A DNA stretch of 64,000 bases from Bombilactobacillus bombi (GCF_964340835.1 NZ_OZ204251.1), one strand, 5' to 3'. Positions 52,780-61,722 are shown, counted from the stretch's first letter. Translations and numbers: made by a program. The notes: generated from the sequence alone by a model not told the origin.

Positions 52780-53487
52780 GTGGCAAACTTGCAAAATTCA
52801 ACAATGAATCTGAATTTACAGGCCTATACAACTATTTTAAAAAAAATTATTAATACGACTTATACCCCAGGACAAAAAATTTCAGAAAAAGAACTTATTG
52901 CTAAACTAAAAATTGGCCGCACACCAGTTAGAGAAGCATTATTGCGGCTACGACAAGAACAATTGATTGATGCAATTCCGCAGTCAGGAACTTACATTAC
53001 AAAAATTGACCTTAAAGTGGCTGCTAGTGCCCGCTTTATTCGCGAAAGTATTGAAACTAGAGTTATTAAAGAAGCTGCTGCTACTAATGATGAATTCGCC
53101 ATTGCTAAATTAAATACAATTATTGCCAATCAAAAGTTTTTTTCACAAAAAAAACAATTTGAAAAGTTCTTCGCAGAAGATGAAGCTTTTCATCAAGAAT
53201 TTTATCAAATGACTGGTCGACAACAAGTTTGGGATTGGTTACAAACGATTAATATGCAACTTAATCGTTTTCGCATGTTAAGATTAAAAGTAGAAGAATT
53301 ACCTTGGGATAATTTAATTACTGAGCATATGAATATTTTAAACGCAGTTAAAAATCATGAACCTGAAGAGGCCCGACGTTTAATTGCCAATCATTTGCAT
53401 CTGATGCTGGATGAAGAAGATACCCTTATTAAAACTTTTCCGGATTATTTTACTAATATTCCAACAGACAAAAAACAGGTTTTATAA
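52780..53487 (+). CDS. GntR-family regulator with FCD domain, probable hexuronate regulator
   Basis: A 235-residue transcription factor. A winged helix (residues 15-75; PGQKISEKELIAKLKIGRTPVREALLRLRQEQLID) is followed by an all-helical FCD domain with metal/ligand-binding residues (EDEAFHQEFYQMTGR; EHMNILNAVKNHEPEEARRLIANHLHLM). The family includes UxuR and ExuR, repressors released by fructuronate or similar acids. It is divergent from uxuB. The start is taken as GTG 52780; TTG 52789 with GAGAG eight bases upstream is a close alternative. Confidence 0.87.
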   Translation: MANLQNSTMNLNLQAYTTILKKIINTTYTPGQKISEKELIAKLKIGRTPVREALLRLRQEQLIDAIPQSGTYITKIDLKVAASARFIRESIETRVIKEAAATNDEFAIAKLNTIIANQKFFSQKKQFEKFFAEDEAFHQEFYQMTGRQQVWDWLQTINMQLNRFRMLRLKVEELPWDNLITEHMNILNAVKNHEPEEARRLIANHLHLMLDEEDTLIKTFPDYFTNIPTDKKQVL

Positions 53488-53524
53488 ACCTATATTTTAG
53501 GTAAACAAAACCTGCTTTTAACTA

Positions 53525-53992
53525 TTATAATTGCGAAACTTCAATTTCAATATTTTGAGGTATCACTTGCCGTAATTCTTGCTTTAATTCATCAACAGAA
53601 CGGTTGAATGTCATTTGAATGTTTTGCCGATTAATTGTAGTAAAAATAGAAATAACTTGTGGTTTCGAATGCAATAGTTGCACAGGAATCAAAGTAACAT
53701 GGGAAATACTTTTATAATTAATCAAAGTTGCAAAAAAACCATTAGTTACAAGTCTCTTAGCCCCAATTCCACCAGTTCCTTGCATCAATGTAACTGTCAA
53801 AAATGCAGCTGCCATAATAATATAAGCCCAAGAATTAATGGGACCCGATAAAATCCATACCGCAAAAATAGCTGCTAAAATTAAACAAGAAGATTTATAC
53901 TTGGCAGGTACAATAATTTGCGACTGCCAATACAAGTTAAATCCAAAAACTGCTATAAACATAATATCTAAAAAAATTAATAAGCCAGTCAT
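53525..53992 (-). CDS. Membrane protein of unknown function
   Basis: A 155-residue protein with an N-terminal membrane helix (residues 3-22), two more hydrophobic segments (about 36-75, SCLILAAIFAVWILSGPINSWAYIIMAAAFL), and a soluble C-terminal domain of beta-strand character (SHVTLIPVQLLHSKPQVISIFTT...ELKQELRQVIPQNIEIEVSQL) that resembles a small PH-like or YcxB-type domain. No specific family is recognised. GGAGG lies 9 bases before the ATG. It is convergent with the GntR gene. Confidence 0.65.
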   Translation of the reverse strand: MTGLLIFLDIMFIAVFGFNLYWQSQIIVPAKYKSSCLILAAIFAVWILSGPINSWAYIIMAAAFLTVTLMQGTGGIGAKRLVTNGFFATLINYKSISHVTLIPVQLLHSKPQVISIFTTINRQNIQMTFNRSVDELKQELRQVIPQNIEIEVSQL

Positions 53993-54122
53993 AATAAGTG
54001 ACCTCCATAGCTAAATTCTATCATGTTTTTTGCCAACTGACTCCCAAATAGTTTATAAAACATAATCATTGCACTTTGCAATCGTTTGCCAGAAAATGAT
54101 ATAAAAAGGAGGATGGTTAAAA

Positions 54123-54959
54123 TTGCAAATACCTACATTAACAACAGCTAATGGGATGTCTCTCCCACAAATAGGTTTTGGTACTTATAAACTCAATGGT
54201 GCTTTAGGGGTGAATGCGATTAATAGTGCCCTCAATTGTGGTTATCGTTTAATTGATACTGCATTTAACTATGAAAATGAGGGTACCGTCGGTGAAGCTA
54301 TCCGGCGCAGTGGAATTGCTCGCGAACAGATTATTATTTCTTCCAAATTACCAGGACGTCATCATCATTATGAAGAAGCTTTGACCACCATTCAAGAATC
54401 ATTATATCGTGCTGGTTTAGACTATTATGACCTTTATTTAATTCATTGGCCCAATCCCAAAGAAAATCTCTATGTGGAAGCTTGGCAAGCCTTAATTACA
54501 GCCCAAAAGTTAGGATTAGTTAGAGAAATTGGTGTTTCTAATTTTCTACCAGCACACATCAATCGGCTCATTTCTGAAACTGGTGTTAAACCAGCAGTCA
54601 ATCAAATTGAACTGCATCCTTACTTCTCTGAGCCTGAATTACGCGTTTTTGACCAACAAAACAAAATTTTAACTTGGGCTTGGAGTCCTTTAGGAAGAGC
54701 TAGTTCAGTACTTAATGATCCAATTATCGCTGGCATCGCTGACGATGTCCAGCGCAGTATCGGTCAAGTTATTTTGCGCTGGGAAATTCAATTAGGAGTT
54801 TTACCAATACCAAAGTCAACCCATACTTCACGGCAAATAGAAAATCTAAATATTTTTGATTTTCAGCTTTCTGGTGAGCAAATGCAGACAATTACTAATT
54901 TGGAGCGACCTGATGGTCGCTTACAAAATCAAGATCCCGCAGAGTATGAAGAATTTTAA
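54123..54959 (+). CDS. Aldo/keto reductase
   Basis: A 278-residue NADPH-dependent oxidoreductase of the AKR5-like group (2,5-diketogluconate reductase/prostaglandin F synthase relatives). Catalytic tetrad elements are visible: RLIDTAFNYENE (Asp, Tyr), IISSKLPGRHHH (Lys) and YLIHWPNP (His). Cofactor binding is in WSPLGRASS and IPKSTH. The start is TTG 54123, with GGAGG 10 bases upstream; an ATG within that region is in another frame and soon closes. Physiological substrate unknown. Own terminator downstream. Confidence 0.88.
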   Translation: MQIPTLTTANGMSLPQIGFGTYKLNGALGVNAINSALNCGYRLIDTAFNYENEGTVGEAIRRSGIAREQIIISSKLPGRHHHYEEALTTIQESLYRAGLDYYDLYLIHWPNPKENLYVEAWQALITAQKLGLVREIGVSNFLPAHINRLISETGVKPAVNQIELHPYFSEPELRVFDQQNKILTWAWSPLGRASSVLNDPIIAGIADDVQRSIGQVILRWEIQLGVLPIPKSTHTSRQIENLNIFDFQLSGEQMQTITNLERPDGRLQNQDPAEYEEF

Positions 54960-54970
54960 GATTATATATA

Positions 54971-55010
54971 AGAGCTGAAATAGAATATTGTTTCAGCTCT
55001 CTTTTTTTAT
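54971..55010 (+). terminator. Terminator of the aldo/keto reductase gene
   Basis: AGAGCTGAAA and TTTCAGCTCT stem followed by C and a run of seven T. Confidence 0.85.
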
Positions 55011-55140
55011 TTTCAAATTATAATGCTTGTATTAATTAACTCGATATAGTCCCTTTCCATTGTTCTTACACCCGCTTGTTTCCAGTAAAACAAGGAATTA
55101 ATTAGCCTTTTTGAAAATTAAATTTCAAAATATTTTTCAA

Positions 55141-55164
55141 AAAATTTAAGCATGCCTAATTTTT
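55141..55164. promoter_or_regulatory. Candidate DtxR/MntR-type operator upstream of mntH
   Basis: A near-palindrome centred on GCATGC, with TTAAGCATGCCTAA as its core. It approximates the TTAGG-N4-CCTAA pattern used by manganese- and iron-dependent DtxR-family repressors. It lies 60 bases before the mntH start. Function inferred from motif and neighbour. Confidence 0.45.
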
Positions 55165-55224
55165 TGTTTAATTTTACTGAAATAAGGAGTATGATATGTT
55201 TTGAAATGAGAAGGAGGGATTGTA

Positions 55225-56808
55225 GTGGTCGAAAAAGAAACCACGAAAAAACACCACTTGATAGAGTATGCTAATGGCCCCTCTTTGGAAGAAATCAACG
55301 GTACCGTTGAAGTTCCTAAGGGCAAAGGCTTTTGGCGTACATTGTTTGCTTATTCTGGACCAGGAGCTTTAGTAGCTGTTGGGTATATGGATCCAGGTAA
55401 TTGGTCAACGTCTATTACCGGTGGTCAAAATTTTCAATATTTATTGATGTCCATCATCTTAATTTCAAGTTTGATTGCGATGTTACTGCAATACATGGCA
55501 GCCAAACTTGGCATTGTGACGCAAATGGATTTAGCGCAAGCAATTAGAGCACGAACAAGTCGAACTTTAGGAATTGTCTTATGGATTTTAACTGAGTTAG
55601 CCATTATGGCAACCGATATCGCAGAAGTTATCGGTGGAGCGATTGCTTTATATCTCTTGTTCAACATCCCGCTGATAATTGCAGTTTTCATTACTGTTTT
55701 TGATGTTTTGGTCTTATTACTTTTAACAAAAATTGGTTTCAGAAAAATCGAAGCTATTGTTGTAGCATTAATTTTAGTTATTTTATTTATTTTCGTTTAT
55801 CAAGTAGCTTTATCCAATCCTGATTGGGGAGCAGTTTTGACTGGGTTGATTCCATCTGCTAAAACCATGTCCAGTAGTCCTCATATCGGTGGACAAACTC
55901 CAATTAGTGGTGCTTTGGGTATTATTGGTGCTACTGTAATGCCTCATAACTTATACTTGCATTCTTCAATTTCACAAACTCGTAAAATTGATCATAACGA
56001 TGAAGAAGACGTTGCCCAAGCAGTGAAATTTTCCGCTTGGGATTCCAACATTCAATTAACTTTTGCATTCTTTGTTAATGCTCTCTTGTTAATTACTGGG
56101 GTTGCGGTTTTCAAGTCTGGTGCTGTTAAAGATCCATCCTTCTTTGGTTTGTATCATGCACTTTCAGACACTTCCACTTTAAGTAATGGTATTTTGGCTA
56201 GTGTTGCCAAAACTGGTGTTTTATCAACATTATTTGCAGTAGCCTTATTAGCTTCTGGTCAAAATTCCACTATTACAGGTACTTTAACTGGTCAAGTTAT
56301 TATGGAAGGTTTCATTCATATGAAAGTTCCGCTATGGTTACGGCGTTTAATTACTCGTTTAATATCCGTTATTCCTGTTTTGATTTGTGTTGCCTTAACT
56401 AGTGGTAAGCCACCTGTAGAAGAACACGAAGCGTTAAATGATTTAATGAATAATTCCCAAGTTTTCTTAGCTTTTGCTTTACCATTTTCTATGTTGCCGC
56501 TCTTGATGTTTACTGATAGTAAAGTAGAAATGGGCAAACGTTTCTCTAACTCTTTGTGGGTTAAGGTTTTGGGCTGGATCTCTGTTATAGCTTTAACTAT
56601 CTTAAATCTGAAAAATTTACCTGACCAAATTGCTAGTTTCTATGGTGATCACCCAAGTGCTGCTCAATTACAACAAGCTAATATTATTGCTTATATAGCA
56701 ATTGCTGTCGTTTTATTACTATTAGTATGGACAATTGTTGAACTCTATCAAGGCAATAAACGTTTCAAGCAAGCGCAAGAAGAGAAACTAGAAAATAGTT
56801 TGAACTAA
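55225..56808 (+). CDS. mntH: Nramp-type Mn2+/divalent metal:H+ symporter
   Basis: A 527-residue membrane transporter with 11 predicted helices. The metal-binding motif in helix 1 is VGYMDPGNWSTS (DPGN), and helix 6 carries GATVMPHNLYLHSS (MPH). Both are diagnostic of Nramp/MntH. It takes up Mn2+ with protons; Mn2+ is important in lactobacilli that use it for oxidative-stress defence. Start GTG 55225 has AGGAGGG upstream; no ATG is near. It is followed 21 bases later by a usp gene, a pairing common in Lactobacillaceae. Confidence 0.94.
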   Translation: MVEKETTKKHHLIEYANGPSLEEINGTVEVPKGKGFWRTLFAYSGPGALVAVGYMDPGNWSTSITGGQNFQYLLMSIILISSLIAMLLQYMAAKLGIVTQMDLAQAIRARTSRTLGIVLWILTELAIMATDIAEVIGGAIALYLLFNIPLIIAVFITVFDVLVLLLLTKIGFRKIEAIVVALILVILFIFVYQVALSNPDWGAVLTGLIPSAKTMSSSPHIGGQTPISGALGIIGATVMPHNLYLHSSISQTRKIDHNDEEDVAQAVKFSAWDSNIQLTFAFFVNALLLITGVAVFKSGAVKDPSFFGLYHALSDTSTLSNGILASVAKTGVLSTLFAVALLASGQNSTITGTLTGQVIMEGFIHMKVPLWLRRLITRLISVIPVLICVALTSGKPPVEEHEALNDLMNNSQVFLAFALPFSMLPLLMFTDSKVEMGKRFSNSLWVKVLGWISVIALTILNLKNLPDQIASFYGDHPSAAQLQQANIIAYIAIAVVLLLLVWTIVELYQGNKRFKQAQEEKLENSLN

Positions 56809-56829
56809 TCGAAAAGAGGTAGCACCATT

Positions 56830-57270
56830 ATGGAAGAACCAAATTTTGATTTAAAAAAGATTTTAGTTGGGGTAGATAATTCTGATGATGCCCAAAAAGC
56901 ATTTAAGTATGCAATCAAGCTATCTAAAATTACTGGAGCTAAATTATTCATTGTCACTGTTTTAGAAGATCATGATATGAATGTTTATGAAGTATTAGAT
57001 GATGACTTTATTCATGGCAAGCGCGAAGACGTGGAACAACACGTACAAGAATATGTCAAAGTTGCTGAGGACGCTGGCGTACAAGACGTTCAAGGTGTGA
57101 TTGCTGAAGGAAATCCTGGTGAAGTAATTGTGGAAGATGTTATCCCTAAATATCATCCGGACCTTTTAATTATTGGTTCTTTAGATGTGAAAAGTCCAAA
57201 GAAACTTTTTGGCAGTCAAGCCGCTTCAATGGCAAAGCATTCTCCTATTTCAGTTTTAGTTATTAGATAA
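56830..57270 (+). CDS. Universal stress protein, UspA family, in operon with mntH
   Basis: A 146-residue Usp-fold protein: KILVGVDNSDDAQKAFKYAI at the N-terminus and LLIIGSLDVKSPKKLFGSQAASMAKHSPISVLVIR at the C-terminus. The nucleotide motif differs from the classical G-2x-G-9x-G-S/T (G-S-L-D here), so ATP binding is less certain than for the Usp at 0.8 kb. AGAGGT lies about 10 bases upstream. Co-transcribed with mntH and ended by a strong hairpin. Confidence 0.9.
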   Translation: MEEPNFDLKKILVGVDNSDDAQKAFKYAIKLSKITGAKLFIVTVLEDHDMNVYEVLDDDFIHGKREDVEQHVQEYVKVAEDAGVQDVQGVIAEGNPGEVIVEDVIPKYHPDLLIIGSLDVKSPKKLFGSQAASMAKHSPISVLVIR

Positions 57271-57277
57271 ATTTTAA

Positions 57278-57324
57278 AAAACCAGATAACAGCAATTAAT
57301 ATTGTTGTTATCTGGTTTTTTTAT
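57278..57324. terminator. Bidirectional terminator
   Basis: AACCAGATAACA and TGTTATCTGGTT arms with A and T runs on the outside, between the convergent usp and RpiR genes. Confidence 0.85.
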
Positions 57325-57334
57325 TGTTTCAATA

Positions 57335-58048
57335 TTAATCTTGAAGGGAACGAGATAAGCGTTCTAGAATATAGACTACCGGAATTTGACTGGTTAAATT
57401 TAATTTTCGCCCAACTATTTTAGATTCTAAAAAATAAGAAAAATTAAGATCTGATAAATTTGCAATTGTATTATCAGAGTTATTAGTAATACTAATAACT
57501 TTTGCACCATGAGTACGAAAATTCATCACTTGTTCTATGGTAGGCGTAGTTTCGCCACTGACAGATAATACAATTACAGCTTTATTATGATAAGCATTTT
57601 GGATTCTATCAATGGGATAAAATGGATCACTAACAACAAAAGCACTTCTACCATTATTAACAAATTGTCTTGCTCCATAAGAGGCCAAATCATTAGATGT
57701 TCCAATTCCATAAAATATAAAATCTGTAATATTATTTGTTAATCTTTTAAAGGCTTCAAATTTACGTGTATAACTATTTATTATTGGTTGATGAAAATAA
57801 AAATTAGCTTGAAATGTTATATCATCATCCACAATTGGAATATTTAATTCATGCTTTAATTGCTTATTTAAATCACTATAATGTTCATAACCCATTTTTT
57901 TAATTGTTCTAACAACAGAAGCGGGAGATACATCTAATTTTAAAGCTAATTGGCGTAAACTGAATGTAACTACTTTATCTTTATTAGATAAAATAAATTG
58001 GTAAATTTTCCACTCGGTAGGCGTATATTTGGGACCCAATGGCATCAT
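57335..58048 (-). CDS. RpiR-family regulator (HTH plus SIS domain) of the beta-glucoside operon
   Basis: A 237-residue regulator: an N-terminal RpiR helix-turn-helix (LRQLALKLDVSPASVVRTIKKMGYEHYSDLNKQL, residues 27-60) followed by a SIS sugar-phosphate-binding domain (DFIFYGIGTSNDLASYGARQFVNNG; VIVLSVSGETTPTIEQVMNFRTHGAKVISITN). It probably senses a phosphorylated sugar from the adjacent PTS and controls the operon. It follows the IIA gene on the same strand after about 108 bases. GAGATG precedes the ATG. Confidence 0.85.
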   Translation of the reverse strand: MMPLGPKYTPTEWKIYQFILSNKDKVVTFSLRQLALKLDVSPASVVRTIKKMGYEHYSDLNKQLKHELNIPIVDDDITFQANFYFHQPIINSYTRKFEAFKRLTNNITDFIFYGIGTSNDLASYGARQFVNNGRSAFVVSDPFYPIDRIQNAYHNKAVIVLSVSGETTPTIEQVMNFRTHGAKVISITNNSDNTIANLSDLNFSYFLESKIVGRKLNLTSQIPVVYILERLSRSLQD

Positions 58049-58156
58049 ATAATCATCTCAATTCATTTCCATTTTAATAACTTATATATATGATTATATT
58101 AAAAAAGCAACAGTTATTAAGATGCTTAACTGTCGCTTTAAATACATATAATATAA

Positions 58157-58477
58157 TTAATCTTCTAATTTTTTATATAAATCAACCATCTCACCAGCTA
58201 AATCACGGAAAGTTATTGCATTCATAATATGATCTTGTGCATGCACCATCAACAAAGTAACTGGAGCATGTTCTCCATTAGCCTCTTTAGTTAACATATC
58301 AGTTTGAGCATTATGAGCTTCTGCCAAAAATTTATCTGACTCTTTTAATTTAGCATCAGCTTGATCCAAATTGCCAGCTTTAGCAGCTTTAATAGCTTCA
58401 AAAGCAGCTCCTTTGGCATTACCACCATTCATAATCAAGCCCATAACCGTTTGTAAATTAGCATCTTCTTCTGGCAT
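58157..58477 (-). CDS. PTS lactose/cellobiose EIIA component
   Basis: A 106-residue helical phosphocarrier of the PTS_IIA lactose/cellobiose family. The phosphorylated His lies in LLMVHAQDHIMNAITF near residue 80 (first His of the motif) and the GLIMNGGNAKGAAFEAIKAAKAG segment is conserved. AAGGGA is about nine bases before the ATG. It follows the EIIB gene by 21 bases. Confidence 0.92.
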   Translation of the reverse strand: MPEEDANLQTVMGLIMNGGNAKGAAFEAIKAAKAGNLDQADAKLKESDKFLAEAHNAQTDMLTKEANGEHAPVTLLMVHAQDHIMNAITFRDLAGEMVDLYKKLED

Positions 58478-58498
58478 TTCAATATTCCCTTCAGTAAT

Positions 58499-58807
58499 TT
58501 ATTTAATTAGACTTAAAGCTTGGTCTAATACTTTAGGACCATTCATCATACCGTAGTCCTGCATATTAATAACTTGAACAGGAATTGAAACCCGTTTCTT
58601 AAAATCGTCTAACATATAACTAACTTGAGGTCCTAACATCAAAACATCTGGATGATCACTTTCAAGTTTTGTATCAGCATCAGCTGCTGATGTAGCAAAG
58701 ATTTTGGCATCAATATTTTTTTCTTCAGCAGCTTTTTGCATTTTGCTAACTAATAAACTAGTTGACATCCCAGCTGCACAAACTAACATAATCGTTTTTT
58801 CACTCAT
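58499..58807 (-). CDS. PTS lactose/cellobiose EIIB component
   Basis: A 102-residue phosphocarrier with the Cys active-site loop IMLVCAAGMSTSLLVSKM, where Cys10 is phosphorylated by EIIA. The segment SDHPDVLMLGPQVSYML is typical of CelA/LicB. GGAG lies 8 bases before the ATG. A 121-base gap containing a weak cre-like site separates it from the EIIC gene upstream. Confidence 0.93.
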   Translation of the reverse strand: MSEKTIMLVCAAGMSTSLLVSKMQKAAEEKNIDAKIFATSAADADTKLESDHPDVLMLGPQVSYMLDDFKKRVSIPVQVINMQDYGMMNGPKVLDQALSLIK

Positions 58808-58853
58808 GATAAATTCTCCTTTAATAGTATCCTACCAGCTAATAACCATTATT

Positions 58854-58867
58854 AAATAACGTTTTCA
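58854..58867 (-). promoter_or_regulatory. Weak cre-like site between EIIC and EIIB genes
   Basis: TGAAAACGTTATTT on the minus strand fits cre except at its last two bases. It may mark an internal promoter for the EIIB/EIIA genes, but no convincing -10/-35 pair is seen. Confidence 0.25.
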
Positions 58868-58928
58868 GTCTTAGCTCATAATTTATTTTATCACAATAAT
58901 AGAAGATAAAGAAACAATATTAATCAAC

Positions 58929-60215
58929 CTATTTTGCTAGCTGTTCTTGCTTATATTTCTCATTATCTAAGCTCTTAAAGAAGAAGAAATAAATCGCAAT
59001 ATCCATAACAATTTCAACAACTTGAAGAACCGATCCAGAAATATGATTAGTTGCTAAAAATCCAGAAATAATTGGTGGTGTTGTCCAAGGAATGTATACA
59101 CCTGATGTTTTAGCAACAATTCCAATTTTCATAGATGTATAGGCTACAGTTATATTCATTAATGGAGCCAAAATAAAAGGAATTGCCATTTTATAATTCA
59201 AAACAATTGGTACACCAAAAATAACCGGTTCATTAATGTTGAAAAATGATGGTCCAACAATTAACTCTCCTAAAGTCTTAAACTCTTTGCTCTTAGATGC
59301 AAATGCAATTAGCAAAGCTAATCCAATAGTTGCTCCACATCCACCAATTCTTACAAAATTATCAAAAAATGGCTTTGTTACAATGTTTGGTAATATATGT
59401 CCAGCAGCATGGGCTGTAGCATTTTGCGCCATTGCTGCGTATAAAATTGGATCTACAACACCAGAGATAGCATTGGCCCCGTGGATACCAAATAACCATA
59501 ATATACATACAACAAATTCTATTACCAGAGCTCCCCCTAAAGTATTACTTACACTCCCTAAAGGACCAGCTAAAAAGAACGTAATAACATTAGGAATACT
59601 CTTCATTGGGGTAGCTTCAACAGCTAAACGAACTACCCAAACTAAAAGAAGAGATAACGCTCCTGGAAATAAAGCTGCAAAAGAATTACTTACAGCTGGA
59701 GGGACAGTATCTGGCATTTTAATTGTCAAATTCTTATGAACCAACCAAACATAAAAATCTGTAATAAACAATCCTACAATCATCGCAATAAACAGTCCTG
59801 ATGAGTCTAGTTGTTTTAAAGGTACCCATAAGTCTCCTGCTTTATCCGTTTTTAAGGGAATCGTCAAAATAAACGCACCAATTCCTACAATCATTGCAGA
59901 AAAGGCATCAATTTTATAACTTTTAGCTAAATTATACGAAATACCAGCTACGGCAATAAGCCCCATAATATGAAAAGAAGCATTAGTTGGATATTGTACA
60001 ATCGTAGCCCAATTAGCACCAAAAGTATGTGCCATAAAAGTTTGGTAGCCTTGAATTGGAAATTGAGCAATAATCATAAAAACTGAACCAATAATAATCA
60101 TTGGTACAGCTGCAGTCATTCCGTCTCGTAAAGCCACTAAGTGTCTTGAAGCAGCTATTTTATTAAAGAAAGGGATTAACTTAGTATTTAAGAAATTACT
60201 TGATTTCTCAGACAT
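58929..60215 (-). CDS. PTS cellobiose-type EIIC permease
   Basis: A 428-residue membrane permease of the lactose/cellobiose PTS family with about ten segments. Characteristic stretches are AASRHLVALRDGMTAAVPMIIIGS, LWLFGIHGANAISGVVDPILY, FFDNFVRIGGCGATIGLAL and FFNINEPVIFGVPIVLN (the NEP/xE region that binds sugar). It imports and phosphorylates beta-glucosides such as cellobiose, arbutin or salicin. GGAGG lies 8 bases before the ATG. It follows the GH1 gene by 17 bases. Confidence 0.92.
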   Translation of the reverse strand: MSEKSSNFLNTKLIPFFNKIAASRHLVALRDGMTAAVPMIIIGSVFMIIAQFPIQGYQTFMAHTFGANWATIVQYPTNASFHIMGLIAVAGISYNLAKSYKIDAFSAMIVGIGAFILTIPLKTDKAGDLWVPLKQLDSSGLFIAMIVGLFITDFYVWLVHKNLTIKMPDTVPPAVSNSFAALFPGALSLLLVWVVRLAVEATPMKSIPNVITFFLAGPLGSVSNTLGGALVIEFVVCILWLFGIHGANAISGVVDPILYAAMAQNATAHAAGHILPNIVTKPFFDNFVRIGGCGATIGLALLIAFASKSKEFKTLGELIVGPSFFNINEPVIFGVPIVLNYKMAIPFILAPLMNITVAYTSMKIGIVAKTSGVYIPWTTPPIISGFLATNHISGSVLQVVEIVMDIAIYFFFFKSLDNEKYKQEQLAK

Positions 60216-60232
60216 GCTTTTCTACCTCCTAT

Positions 60233-61675
60233 TTATAAATTTTCACCATTAGATTTAATCACTTTTTGATACCAAGCAAAGGAATCCTTCTTAGAACGCT
60301 CTAAGCTGCCATGACCTTCATCATCTTTATCCACATAAATAAAGCCATAACGTTTAGACATTTGTCCTGTACCTGCAGAAACTAAATCAATGCATCCCCA
60401 TGGTGTATAACCCATTAAGTCCACACCATCTTCTGTAACTGCTAACTTCATTTGTTCAATGTGGGCTTTCAAATAATCGATTCGATATTGATCATGTACA
60501 CTGCCATCGGATTCTTTTTGATCAATCGCTCCAAAACCGTTTTCTACGATAAATTGTGGTTTATCATAACGATCAGCCATCCAATTCATGGCATAACGTA
60601 AACCTTCTGGATCAATTTGCCAACCCCACTCGGACGCTTTGACATATTTATTAGGAACACCATCTTTTTCTTCTTTGTAACTGTAACTCAATGTTTCATC
60701 TTCATGAGCTTGAACACAACGAGACATATAATAACTAAAGCCGATATAATCGACAGTCCCTTGTTGTAAAATTTGTAAATCTTCTGCAGTAATATCTAAA
60801 TTCCAACCTTGATTGACTTGATATTGTTGCAACCACAGCGGATATTGTCCATTAGACTGAACATCTTCAAACCAATAACGAGCCTGCATCGCACGTTCTG
60901 CTTTCATTACATCAGCAGGTTTCGATGTTGCGGGATATAAAGGAACCATAGCAATCATTGAACCAATCTGAAAATTAGGATTAATCTGATGTCCTAGTTT
61001 AACTGCTTTAGCACTGGCTACTAGTTCATAATGAGCTGCTTGATACATGGTTTTTTCCATGTTTTCGCCATTTTGTGGTTTTAAACCGGAATTAGTCATT
61101 AGCGAAAAGCCATTATCATAATCAGTCTGATTATTGATTTCATTAAAAGTCATCCAATATTTAACTTTGTTTTGATAGCGCTTAAAGACTACTTCTGCAA
61201 AATTCATAAAGAAATCGATCAGCTTTCGATTACGCCAGCCACCATATTCTTGAACTAAGTGATACGGCATTTCAAAGTGAGACAAGGTAATCACAGGTTC
61301 AATATTATATTTCAAACATTCATCAAATAAATCATCATAAAATTTTAACCCTGCTTCGTTGGGTTCAATTTCATCGCCCATAGGAAAAATGCGCGTCCAA
61401 GCAATCGAAGTCCGAAAGCATTTAAATCCCATTTCCGCAAATAATTTAATATCTTCGGGATAACGATGATAAAAGTCAATACCTTCATGATTTGGATAAT
61501 AAAGACCTGGTTGCACTCCATCAGTAATTTTACGTTCTACGCCATTGGCACCAGCAGTCATAATATCAGCAACGCTAACACCCTTACCGCCTTCTTGCCA
61601 TCCTCCTTCTAATTGATGAGCAGCTACTGCACCACCCCAGAGAAAATCAGATCTTAATTTTTTGTTATTTACCAC
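60233..61675 (-). CDS. GH1 6-phospho-beta-glucosidase
   Basis: A 480-residue cytoplasmic (beta/alpha)8 enzyme hydrolysing phosphorylated beta-glucosides delivered by the adjacent PTS. The acid/base Glu is in WMTFNEINNQTD, the nucleophile in FIVENGFGAID, and the N-terminal DFLWGGAVAAHQLEGGW is typical. The phospho-binding region SKRYGFIYVDKDDEGHGSLERSKK supports 6-phospho specificity. Start GTG 61675 has GGAGG 7 bases upstream. First gene of the operon; a palindromic operator lies 32 bases before it. Confidence 0.92.
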   Translation of the reverse strand: MVNNKKLRSDFLWGGAVAAHQLEGGWQEGGKGVSVADIMTAGANGVERKITDGVQPGLYYPNHEGIDFYHRYPEDIKLFAEMGFKCFRTSIAWTRIFPMGDEIEPNEAGLKFYDDLFDECLKYNIEPVITLSHFEMPYHLVQEYGGWRNRKLIDFFMNFAEVVFKRYQNKVKYWMTFNEINNQTDYDNGFSLMTNSGLKPQNGENMEKTMYQAAHYELVASAKAVKLGHQINPNFQIGSMIAMVPLYPATSKPADVMKAERAMQARYWFEDVQSNGQYPLWLQQYQVNQGWNLDITAEDLQILQQGTVDYIGFSYYMSRCVQAHEDETLSYSYKEEKDGVPNKYVKASEWGWQIDPEGLRYAMNWMADRYDKPQFIVENGFGAIDQKESDGSVHDQYRIDYLKAHIEQMKLAVTEDGVDLMGYTPWGCIDLVSAGTGQMSKRYGFIYVDKDDEGHGSLERSKKDSFAWYQKVIKSNGENL

Positions 61676-61706
61676 TTAATTAGCCTCCTGAAAAACATTG
61701 TATCTA

Positions 61707-61722
61707 GTGATACCGGTTTCAC
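61707..61722. promoter_or_regulatory. Candidate RpiR operator of the beta-glucoside operon
   Basis: GTGATACCGGTTTCAC is a near-perfect palindrome (GTGAWACCGGTWTCAC). It contains TGAAA half-sites in the arrangement used by RpiR-family regulators. It lies just upstream of the GH1 gene, beyond a possible -35/-10 (TTGTTT, 16, TAAATT). Confidence 0.5.

Noticed and set aside
59236..59739. 167-codon plus-strand frame inside the cellobiose EIIC gene
   Set aside because: It is an antisense shadow of a well-conserved PTS permease, without start signals.
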